From: Hirundichthys speculiger
Taxonomy: Eukaryota > Chordata > Actinopteri > Beloniformes > Exocoetidae
Assembly: GCA_018398805.1 (NCBI GenBank)
Contig: JAGFBZ010000865.1
Span: 3,038,001 to 3,102,000, forward strand
Direction: 5' to 3'
Length of the DNA: 64,000 bases
Positions 36,602 through 46,972 of this stretch are shown here, piece by piece (the first letter of the stretch is position 1; each line of letters begins with the position of its first letter). The notes beneath the pieces were generated by a model. It ran no database searches and was not told the origin of the DNA. It saw only the letters and a list, made by a program, of their open reading frames with translations. A program made the position numbers and the translations under genes.

Positions 36602-36909
36602 CTTTATGTACATTACATATTAATCACTTCCTTTAAATATTGTTAAGATTTACAGCTTCATTTTTGTTTGTTGGTGGAATTGTACATTGGATAGCACATT
36701 ATCTATGCTTTTCACAGGATTTTCTCTGAATACATATTTAACAGTGTGTAGCAAACATACTAATTTCCTGCAGAACAAACACATGTAACATCTTTTGTCC
36801 ATTAAAAGGGATAAATTACAGCTGCACTACAAACTGACAGTTTTGTTGTCACAGGCTGAGCAAAAAAATGCCACAGGCTGCATCTTGTTGCCAGATTGAA
36901 CAAGATCAT

Positions 36910-37135
36910 CTACAGGTCATCCGACTCTGGGACACTGGTGGGCTCCAGGGTAATGGTGGGTAGGATCAGATGGGTGCCCTCGGATATCCATCCCTGGGCT
37001 GTCCTGTTGAAGGTGGGTCGCTTTATCCCCGGATCATTGAGCTCTGGGTATTGTGGTGGGTTCAGGTCTGTCTCAGGAAGCTTGAATGTGATTCCTCTGG
37101 GGGTTTTGCAGAAACCACCATATGGAGTGGCAACC
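36910..37135 (-). CDS. myoz2: myoz2 last exon
   Basis: 226 bases from acceptor ...aaattgcag. It encodes [20 protein letters not shown] to VPESDDL and a TAG stop. Confidence 0.94.
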
Positions 37136-39369
37136 CTGCAATTTAGATCAACACATGAATGGGACTCTGGTGTTATACCTTGTACTAATCCACTCAGCTC
37201 TACGTGTAGTTTTCTCACCGGTTGAAGCACTTGTATTCAGGAAGATCTGGTCTTGGTTCTGGCTCTGGCATTCTGAGTTTGACAGTTTCAGCAAGGTCAG
37301 GGTCACGGAGCATGGCCTCCTCCCATGGCGAGTGATAGCACTTGTGCATAGCCGTGCTGTTTGACTTTCCTTCAGTCACGTCTGTGGGGGAGAAGGATAA
37401 AAAGAAATGATCAATCACACACTGTGGAAGTTTGTTCTAATTTTACAACAACATGATCTGTCAGCCTGCTTTGCTATTAGAATATTACAGTTAATGAAGA
37501 GCTGTTTTCCTTCTTTTTTAAATTAAGTGGACATGATTAAAAATAGATATCGGCCTTTGAAAATACTTAACACAGAGAGACTGAGGTGTCCATCATTACA
37601 ATGTGAGGACTTAAAATAGCATATTCAGAGCATGTGATCATCACACTACTGAAGCATTTTAGAATCAGGAATCCTGTTTTCAACTTGAAATAAAATAATC
37701 AAATAGAGAATTTACAGTGGCTGATTTTCCATAAAATGTAATCAATTATAGTGAATAACTTCATCATAGGAAATCATACTAAAAGAAAAAAAGTCACCTC
37801 CTGGAATTATATAACAATTAGATTGGATCCTCCCATTGGAAAGCAAAAACTCACAGAAATATTTAATAAATGCAAAGATGACTCAATGTATTGGTAATAA
37901 ATAGCCTTAAAATAGCCTTAAGATGTATAGCCTTAAGATAACCACTTATAATTGAGGATATTTTGGGGGCTTATTAGGTAGGGAGACTGGACTCTGGAGC
38001 AATGAAAAAAGGTCATGTGGTCTGAGTCCAGACTCATTTTGTTCCAGAGTGACATCTGCATCATGATAAGAAGAGTGGTGCACAAAGTGATGCATCCATC
38101 ATGCCTGTTGTCTGTCTTGCCATCCTGTGGGGATAGTATTATAATCTGGGCTTGCATCAGTTGGTCAGGTCTTGGTTCAGCAGCGTTTTGTGCCAAACTG
38201 AGGGCAGTAGACTTTTTTTTTCTGTCATTGTTCTTACCTGAAAGCACAGATATATTCTAAAATGGCAATATCATTATTACCTGGATCACTACCTGGTTCA
38301 AATTGTAAAAGAGTGGTTCAAGCCGCATGAGATATCATTTTCACACATGGACTGGCCACCACAGAATTCCAGAGTTCAGTCCTGCTGAAAATCCTTTGGA
38401 TTAAGAAGACCTTTACACAGAGGTCCAAAGGTCCATTATTTAAACTCTGGATGGAAGTATATGTTGTGACATCCAAGCATCACTCGAAGTGATGCTTGGA
38501 GAATGCAATGTAATGAAACTGAAACTAAAGGTGGTCCAACGAAATATTCTTTCTTTTTTGGCAACACAGTGTAGCTGCCATAAAAATAAAACCAGCTATC
38601 GTGACCGCGTGATGCAAGTCATCAATTTTATAAGAGCATACCATAAACAGAAGCTTCCATATATTGTGCTGTATACAATCTTAAGTTTTGCCTGACAGAA
38701 GAAGATAATGAAATAACTCATTGCTAATGGTGGATCATTAAGTGTTTACTATATTATTTCTCTAAATGAATTCTAATGTGCCCTGTTGGGCTAAACAGCC
38801 TTAAAGAACAATTTACCTGAAGCAGTATTTTCTGCATTAGCAGTATTTCCATGGGCTGGTGGCTCCACTTTAATTTCTATAGTGTGCGTATTCTGATTCA
38901 GAATATCATTCTGCCAAAACAGAAAGAAGAAAACAAATGGCAAAATGTGTCATTGTCTCCGTACAGTTACACACACACTAGCACCACAACACATCTACAT
39001 GCTCTGATAAATGGGCGAGCAGCCCCTCCACAGAGTGCCTGAGCAGCATCTCAGAAGACTTGGCTGCAGGATAAAAAAAAGGCACGAGACACATGTTTCA
39101 TTATCACTCATGTGTTGTAACACTTTTTTTTTTCTTTTTTGCTGATACATTTTCTCAACACAGTCATTTGCACACATGAAATGACGAACGATGCAGGTCA
39201 GCTGACTTACATTCAGCAGTGCGTTTGCTTCGTTTTGAATACTTTCAAATGTGTATTTCTCTGATCTCCTCTGACGCATTTTGAAAAGCCGGGAACCTCT
39301 GTTGGAAAGCAGAGACAACTCCTCCAACATGATGTCTTTTGGAGTGCTGAGCTTCTTCCCGAGATCCAT
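36910..39369 (-). CDS. myoz2: myoz2, myozenin-2 (calsarcin-1)
   Basis: A striated-muscle Z-disc protein that binds alpha-actinin, filamin and telethonin and tethers calcineurin. Four coding exons from 5' to 3': 39369-39211, 38910-38817, 37381-37219, 37135-36910 (TAG stop at 36912-36910). They total 213 codons with matching phases. The conserved N-terminal block is [20 protein letters not shown] then [16 protein letters not shown]; the C-terminal block is [26 protein letters not shown] and the class-ending VPESDDL. VPESDDL-type endings are the myozenin PDZ-binding motif. The chosen start MDLGKK has a strong context (A at -3, G at +4), but the human protein has roughly 30 more N-terminal residues, so an upstream coding exon may be missing. 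It lies between usp53 and synpo2 as in mammals. Confidence 0.93.
37219..37381 (-). CDS. myoz2: myoz2 third coding exon
   Basis: 163 bases encoding [20 protein letters not shown] through LPEYKCFN. The block [17 protein letters not shown] matches the actinin-binding half of myozenins. Donor gtgaga. Confidence 0.92.
37965..38575 (+). pseudogene. Tc1-like transposase relic in a myoz2 intron
   Basis: Broken + strand frames include [28 protein letters not shown] and MDWPPQNSR, which line up with the Tc1 transposase core and its WPxQSPDLNP box. Many stops and shifts show it is dead. Confidence 0.7.
38817..38910 (-). CDS. myoz2: myoz2 middle exon
   Basis: 94 bases encoding [20 protein letters not shown] and more. 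Phase 0 in, phase 1 out. Acceptor ...gttttggcag, donor gtaaat. This is the variable middle part of the family. Confidence 0.88.
39211..39369 (-). CDS. myoz2: myoz2 first recognised coding exon
   Basis: The exon runs from acceptor ...gttgcccttcag at 39381 to donor gtaagt at 39210; its first base is 39380. It encodes [14 protein letters not shown] through EANALLN. An in-frame upstream codon chain continues to the acceptor (HAI before the Met). Confidence 0.9.
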
Positions 39370-41395
39370 GATGGCGTGTCCTGAAGGGCAACACAGCAGA
39401 GATTTAGCAGATATGTACGGTATCATCAGTTTATAGTATTTACATTTTTTTTTTTTACACATTTATTAGACACACATGTATAAGAACACATATCTTTCAG
39501 TGAAGGTAAGTTAAGGTTAAAGGACAGCCAAACAAAAGGCTGATTTTTCCATTTTCATTGACTTTGTTATTGAATTGTTGAGGTTGCAACCTTGCAAAGA
39601 ACCCAAATCTACATGGTAATTCAAATGGCAAAAACATTTCTTATAGATCCTTTCTGTGACTTGTGAGGCTCATGTGTCAAAATCTATTTTTAGTTACAGA
39701 ATATATGTGAAACATGTGACGTTAGCCATTTGTTTGTGGAAGTCCCGCGTTTGTCTCTTGGCCGTCGTCATATTGGGTTCCTTGAGTCGGAGAGTGAAGT
39801 CGAGGGATAAATCATTATCCTAAAGAGTCCTGGAAATGGTGAATACTGGTCAGCAGCTAACATTGGCCCCTGAACATCCAGTGTGCAAATTTGATTCTTG
39901 TTTTAGAGCTGGACAGTACTGGGTAGACAGTTTAAAAATACTCACTAATCCGTCTGTGATTCTTGTCAGCTGAAACAGCTTTAGGGAGAAAAAAAAATCA
40001 TAGATAAAATCAAATGGGCCACTAATTTCACCTTTTGTTGTGAGACCTGTCATGGACGTGAGTTTAATAAGTCATCATTGTACCCGGGATTTAGTTATTG
40101 GTACATGATGTTTCCCAATGTACAGACACCAGCTGTCGCGGACCTTCACGTGACAGAAACAGCCTTACAGTTGGCCCGCACGGCTGCCCTCCCCTCTCCC
40201 TCCCACCCAGAAATAGACCTCAGAAAAAGGACAAAGGATTAGTCACCCTTGGTAGTAAATCATCTTATTTCTTTATATATGGTAAGTGCTGAAAAGCACT
40301 CCTGACATTTTGAACTTCGACCAGAATGGACATTCTCTTGCCGCACTGTTTGCTTTTTTTGACGAGCCTCAACTCTAACACCATACTGCTGGTATCATGG
40401 ACCTCTCTGCAAATAGCTGCTGCTATTTCTTCCTCTCTCCAGCTGCCATTGTGCACAGTTATGACATTGTGACTTTGGAGAGGTTGGCTCAGGAGGACTG
40501 GAAGCTCTTACAAAGGATGTAGTTGTCATGAGCAAGTTTTAAAGAGGCTGTGAACCAACAGGATGGTAATGTCCCATCAGTGATTGATAGGTTGCAGACA
40601 GTCACAGGGTCTTTGGTGACTCAAAACAAACAGAAGGACTTTCTATTGACATTAACCACCCTATTCTTGTTTGTCAGATTGTATACTAGCTTTTAAAAGT
40701 ATATTTTCTTTTCTAGCATCTTGAAATCTAAATAATGATTTAGACAGTGCCTTACCATTTTGCAATAATTTGCAGGCCTCACATTTAACAAGTATGATGT
40801 GTTGCATCAAGCAAGGAGCCTCAGTGAACTTAAAATGGTACAAAAGAGACGCAAGTGTTTCATCTCTGTCGCATCAGTTTTAGAGTGTGTGTGAGCTAAC
40901 GTTAGTGGAATCTTTGTTTAATGTTGCCACAGCATAAATCACTGGTGTAAAGGTCAAAGATGCATTGTGTCACAAGCTTTTATGAGTCGCTGGGCTCCAC
41001 AAACGCAACAAATCTGCTTAAACATGATGTCAGGAAAAGCTGTGCAGTCAATTGTATTCCTACTTTTTGTTTTGTTGTTAAATGCAAAACTTGATGCTGG
41101 ATGTACAACTCAGTTTAATGTTAAAAACTCCCTCGTGCTTTGGAGGAGTTGTATTTGGAAAATTACTTTCTCTCCAAAATGACTAAAAAGTTATCGCTAT
41201 ATAAAAATGTATCTAATGAACTGATAACAGCCACAGTCATGTGAAAGTTTACTCGAGCAGTTTTTGGACAGCATAAATGTTATATTTGGTCATTTATATT
41301 TCATCACCATGGAGTGGCCTTCTCGAATATTCTAACATAAATTCAGTATAATTATCAGATAAAAACCAATACACCTTGACGAGGCTTGTTCATAC

Positions 41396-41520
41396 CTGTG
41401 ATGGTGTCCCTGCTGTGCTACCTGTATCCTTGAAGGGGAGACACGGAAGGCTCCGGGGTCAACCCACAGAAGGTAGTGTGATCTTTCCTGATCTTCACAC
41501 TCCCGGACACTAAAGCCAAA
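41396..41520 (-). other. Candidate myoz2 5' UTR exon
   Basis: A well-formed 125-base exon: acceptor ...cacactcacag, donor CACAG|gtatga. It contains no ATG. Spliced to the acceptor at 39381 it would put an in-frame TAG upstream and make ATG of MDLGKK the first start codon. One frame stays open for 41 codons, so a coding role in an unknown gene is also possible. Confidence 0.4.
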
Positions 41521-41940
41521 CTGTGAGTGTGTCTCTGTGTCTGTTGTGAGTGGAATGCAGCTTACATCAATAGGCTAAATTTAACCTGCCAAACACTCAA
41601 AAGCACTCTCAGACACCATGTGGCGAGGATAGCAAGGAGAGGAGACGATGGACAGCATGTATGTATCTGTACTGACGTTCTTGGGGCATGAGGATGTCGC
41701 TCCTGAAAAATATTCCATTCCTTCTTGCAGAATCTTCAAAGTCAACTCGTCTCTGGGGCTCAGCATAACTTCAGAAGTGCAACGCCTTCAAGTCGGGGAG
41801 GTCATTTGAACTGGGTGCAGCTGCTGCTTTAGCTTCTCTCTGCTAAGTTCCTGTTATTGTTTGTAGTTACTGACTTTAGATAATGATAAACAGATAAGTG
41901 AGGAGTGTTAAAGGGATGATGGCACACTGCCAAAAAGTTA

Positions 41941-42826
41941 TGGGGCCCGATCTCCTGCCAGATCTCCTAAAGCCGCTATTAAGGGACAGCGGGTAGCGGG
42001 TGGGGTGTTACCCCGCAAAGAACGCAATCTTCCACCTTGCTAAACCTGCTATCCCACCTGCGCTACCCGTTATATTATCCATAGGAGTGGTTAGGGCGTT
42101 CCACCTGTTAAACCAATCAGTGCGTCAGTAGCCATTGCCTTTAAGAGCAGGTGGCGCTACCAGCAAACCGCTATGGAACGTCTCTTCATCCAGATCCGAG
42201 CAGCTCTCGTGCGCAGCTCGTCTGAGACTCTGCTGTGGAGCTCCATCCTCTTCCTTCCTCCTCCTCCTCTGCGCTGATATAAACATAAAAATATTTTTAG
42301 ACAGACAATTTCTATCGGCTACCTGAAAGTCCCAGATAGTCGGTGCGCTCCTGGTAAACACGCTCTGGTCGTCTATGGTTTAACTGGCAAGCAAGCCATT
42401 TAAGACAATCTCTGCCATTTTCTCAGGGGTTCAACTGAGGCCAAATCACGCTTTTTATATAAGAGTTAATTCGAAAGGTAGAGCCGTTTATTCACGTCCA
42501 CATGTGACTGGGTGGATGCACATTGATGCCATTTGGACACGCTCTTGTACGCGCCAACATGCGGGTTGCGGATTGCAGGTTGCGGGTGGTCCGACCACCC
42601 ACTACCCGCAACCCTAAACCTGCGATTGCAAGATACAGAGTTTGAGGAAAAGGCAAAAGACACGCCCATTGCCACATCTACAAAGTGAGTAAGGGAGTCA
42701 GCATAACGGGTAGCGGCTTTAGGGAGCGGAAGATTGCATTAGCGGTTAGCTGAGGTTCCTAAACCTGCAATTTGCAGGTAGTGGCTGGTGGGTAGCGGTT
42801 AGCGGGAAATGTACGATCGGGGCCAT
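41941..42826. mobile_element. hAT-like element related to the 10.5 and 47.8 kb copies
   Basis: It shares internal blocks (cacgtccacatgtgac, gatgccatttgga, acgcaatcttccacc) with the copies at 10,550 and 47,824, but its ends differ (GGGGCCCGATCTCC left; the right end in reverse complement starts GGCCCCGATCGTAC). It lies between myoz2 and the last synpo2 exon. Confidence 0.6.
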
Positions 42827-43126
42827 GGCCTTTTATTCTAGCAGTTAACCCCATTATCATGCTTAAAGGGAACCTATAAAAAAAAAGATGAAACTTTTTC
42901 TGTGCCTGAGAGCATACACTTGGATGTCTGAAATGATGAAAAAACTTTGACCTACCACAACTCTATCACTTAAATTGGGACACCTGGAGTCTGAAAATAT
43001 AACGTTCAGTGAGATCTTCAGACATATAAGACATCACAGACACAGATCAGAGTAAACATTTTCCATCTCTATTTCCACCCAACTTCACATCGCCCTGCAT
43101 CTGCAGTTATTGTGAAATAGGTAGTG

Positions 43127-43519
43127 TTAAAGGTGGTGTAGGTGTTGTTTGAAAAACGGTTCCAGCAATCCAACTCAAGTGAGATTTTGAAAATATACAC
43201 TCCCTCCCTCCTCCCAAAGGCTCCGTTCCTCTTCAGCTCACCCCTCGAAAACGCCTTCAACGATTCACGAACACAAGAGAGGGAGGGAGGGGTGGGTGGG
43301 AGTGCATTGATATTTGATGAGGTATTAGGCCCAATCAAAATAGTGATGATCCTATTTTGATTGGTCAGAGTTTTTCTCTGATTAACCCTCTAGACTGGAC
43401 CAAAACCATTAGTTTTTTTGCAAACATTTTATTTCAGTGGGTGCAATGGCAATGTGAAAAGGTTTTCAGGCAATATTGAAAAAGTGTTGCAAAAAAACAA
43501 CACCTACCCCACCTTTAAC
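43127..43519. mobile_element. MITE family M, copy 2
   Basis: Terminal inverted repeats TTAAAGGTGGTGTAGGTGTT and AACACCTACCCCACCTTTAA with TTAA at each outer edge. The body matches copies 1 and 3. Confidence 0.85.
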
Positions 43520-46432
43520 ATGTCACACTGATTTCAAAAGATGCAAACCCTGCTGGGGAGGCGGGACAAGTCAAGCTGAGTAGCTGAAACCCATGCTCTA
43601 AAACTGACTGCTTTGAACCAAATGCCAAAATACCCACTTCCAGGCTGTAGATAACCAGAAATTAACAAAAACTGCAATTCTTCGACTGGCTCCAAAACAG
43701 AGCAAATCACCATTAACCTCCATGTCAAAATGTCCAACTTTGCAGCACAAATAAACATATTCACGGTCTGGTTCAAAAAATGCTTTTAGTCTCTATAAGT
43801 AGATTTTACGTCCATGATAACTGTATGAGTGTGTAATTTATTTATTTATTTATTTTGTAGCACATCTGGTAAATTTATATGTATAATCAAGGACGTCATC
43901 ATTTGATCGACAGCCATCATAGCCAATGGCTGGATGTCATCACTTTAGCTACTTAGCACTTATATTGACTTCTGAGCACAGGAAACAGAAACCTAACAGA
44001 GCATAATCATTCTTTCATATTTTAAAGAGAATATGTGCTGTTGTGCTTGTGCGTTGGTTTAATTGTATTAACTGGGTTGGTCTGAAGGACAAAGCTTCGC
44101 TAAACAGCAGGCATCTTGTACTGACTGAGCAACAGCTAAATGCAGCGGTCAATTCTGATGTTGCCACCAAAACAAAATTTGAAGGGGACATCCCGCTGCA
44201 AATGTTCACTGGCAGCTCTGCAGCTTTTACAGTATGGCTTGGCTGAAGGCAGGAGATCATTGCAGGACCCTGCTGGTAACCACAGTCCATCATCTCACGA
44301 GTCGAAGGCTAATGGCGGTGGGTTTGCCTGACTGCAGCACATCTATACCAGCAAGGGTTGGTTAATTGACGGGTGTGTCCCAGGACAGCTCTGCTAGTTC
44401 TCATTACAGCCCTGGCAGCACTCGTTTCCAATGTCCGTTTTGGTAGCAACACTTTAAATGAGGATGTTTGCACAGATTTGATCGGAATGAATGCAAAGTA
44501 ATATCATGGGTTAAAATAAGATAGTCAGCCAAGCTAAAATAGCGAACTGTAACTGAACTAAGGTGGGTGGGTTCCAACAAGCTTCACAGCTCTGCTCATT
44601 CTGCCTTTTTGCAACACAGTGGCACACAGCAGAAGGAAAAAGAGGCTTCAAAAATCACTCTCCAGAAACCTGTGGGTGATGTCACAGAGAGTTTGTTCAG
44701 TTCTTTTTTATACAGATTATGCTTTAAACGGAGCTCTAAAAAACTTGGTAAAAAGGAACGTCTTGTTTCTTTAGTATTTAGACCAAAGCATGTCACAGAC
44801 ATTTCAAATGATGACACAGTTTGAGGTCTTAATTGAGTATCTGTGGGTGCCTGCTTCCAGGGTATAGAAAATCCATCTTGATGTGAAGTTAATAATCCTA
44901 ATATGATCTGGGTCTGTGATGTCACAATTTTTTTAGCAAATCTGAACAGCTCACTAAATGACATCTTTTCAAACGTAGGTGACCCGAGCAAAGTGGCAGG
45001 GTTACATTAGGTTAAGGTTTTCTTTAGGGATTCAAATATGTGCTCACAAGCAACGTAATTTTTTATTTAATAATATGACTCCTCTGGCCTTTGAAAAGAA
45101 GGGTCAAAGATTAGAATTGATGTTTAAAACTGCAATAATACCCCACCCCTTTCCCACATCACCACCTTATTAAAAAAAGCAACAGACTTCTTTTTTCTTT
45201 TTTCATTTTAATTAAATTGATTTTAAGACGTGCAGAAAACGACTAACTGAGAAAAGCCTCATACAGTCAAAGCCTAGTTTTGAAATTTCCTGGGCTTGCA
45301 GCACAACCACACATAAAGTCTCAAAGACAAGCTGGTTGCGTGTGACACCACACAGTGTACATGTGCATGCAAGATTGACTCTCGTTAACTTAAGTGCATA
45401 CATAATAACATGGACAGGAAAATACATGTTAATACATTAATCTCACAAGTGGTCTATTGACTGGAATGACATCATGATTGAGACGTGGGTTGTTGCTGGT
45501 TTTTCCTATAAAGCACTGTAGCATTAAACAAACAAAAAAAAAAAGAATGGTGAGAATGACAGATTCAAAGTGGAGCTCAACCAATTTCCAGGTTGGCTTA
45601 TAGCATTAACTGATGCTGCAGATACTACAGATCAACAGGAGTGCATGCAGGATGTTGTCTGATTGGTGACTGATATCAGAAGACCTCTGATAATAGTGTC
45701 ACCACATAGTCTGTGGTCAGCTGTGCTGGAACTCTCCACAGCAGATCAGCAGCAGCTGTGCACGCACACATCTGAAGAACTGTGTCAAACACATTCATAT
45801 TAGAACTTTTTTTACTCTCTACAAGCATGAGCCTAAAATCTCAGAATAGTTCAGGCTCTGATTATTACACAATTATTGAAAAGTGTAATAGTTAATAATG
45901 TAAAGACATGCTCAGAAGTGGAGCATTATCCTTGATGACAACCTAATCAAGTTATCATAAAAGTAACTATTTAAAAATCTAAAGATCTGTAAAAAAAAAA
46001 AAGTGACTTGCTTATTATCATTCATACCCTACAATGCTCCTCAGTTTTCCAAACATTTATCTCATCCTCAGAATCTTTTTTAGTATTGTAACAGCTGCAT
46101 TTGTGTGTGATGGTGACGTTCAGGTTCACACAAAATCTTCCTTTAGAATGAAGAAAATATCTCACACAACAGCAACAGTACGTTTTCATGCTTTTCAAGA
46201 GCCACCTCTACCATCGCTGATCAAAACACAAATCATAAATTGACTAAAAGAGCTGTTTGAGACCTTCTCATTCAAACTGACCATCACTCATTTTTCATCA
46301 CTGGAGAGAAAACATGATTCTTTGCACTTTATGAGACCATATTCAACCATAAAGCATTATACATATATATATATTTGTGTGTGTGTGTGCCTCTCTCTCT
46401 TTATCTGACGTGTGCCTGGCTTCTAAGAGGTG
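43520..46432. other. myoz2-synpo2 intergenic region, part
   Basis: No gene recognised. 43,520-44,900 resembles dispersed fish repeats (for example ggtctggttcaaaaaatgct) but family and ends are unresolved. AATAAA on the - strand at 45,067-45,062 could end the long synpo2 transcript, with a 3' UTR of about 1.4 kb. A TA/GT run lies at about 46,365-46,388. Confidence 0.35.
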
Positions 46433-46972
46433 CTAACTTGGCTGCACTGCACTATACCAATGAGAGTACTTTATTGGACTTGAGCCCTGTGCCGTGTTCC
46501 CAGTACTGGCCTTACTGGCAGGCCTCAGAGGCTGGGCAGGTCTGAAGGGAGGCCCATACAAGGCTGGCTTCTCAGATGAAAATGCCCTCATCATGCACGG
46601 TGCTTGAAAAGCCGGAACTGCAGGAATATAATGACCCTTCCTGGCAGCTGCTGAATCAAGAGACACCCTGCGCTTCCACTCGTCTGGCGACTCTGGCAGT
46701 GATTTGCAGTGTGCTGCAACTTTAACAGTAGAAGCGACAGACGATGGGAGGCTCTGAAACATGAAGGCTTCATCCACGGAGCCGAAGGGGCTCCTTGACG
46801 CTGCCTCCCATGGTGTCAGTGGCTTGTGGAGTTTTTCATGAAAAGATGTTTTCCTCTGTGTAGAGAAAAAGGATGGCAGGATTCCAGGTGTGCTCACTGG
46901 TGACAGGAATCCAGGCGAAGGCCCTGAATTCAGTCGCTGGGGCAGACTCAGGGAGCGGCTCCTGCCAAAGCC
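46433..46972 (-). CDS. synpo2: synpo2 alternative C-terminal exon
   Basis: Acceptor ...ctttctgttccag, phase 0, 179 codons, TAG stop at 46435-46433. It encodes GFGRSRSLSLPQRLNSG, then PLTPWEAASRSPFGSVDEAF and PDEWKRRVSLDSAA. It joins in phase to the internal donor at 52845, replacing the APRPKFSAKK tail. This parallels the long C-terminal isoform of mammalian SYNPO2. Confidence 0.82.
   Translation of the reverse strand, partial: GFGRSRSLSLPQRLNSGPSPGFLSPVSTPGILPSFFSTQRKTSFHEKLHKPLTPWEAASRSPFGSVDEAFMFQSLPSSVASTVKVAAHCKSLPESPDEWKRRVSLDSAAARKGHYIPAVPAFQAPCMMRAFSSEKPALYGPPFRPAQPLRPASKASTGNTAQGSSPIKYSHWYSAVQPS

Noticed and set aside
40661..40843. Possible upstream coding exon of myoz2 (ends LLQN before a GTAAGG donor)
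   Set aside because: The phase fits the next exon, but there is no similarity to a myozenin N-terminus and one in three random exons would fit.
41581..41766. ORF starting MLSPRDELTLK, considered as myoz2 N-terminus
   Set aside because: Only the first residues recall MYOZ2; the rest does not match and no good donor ends it.
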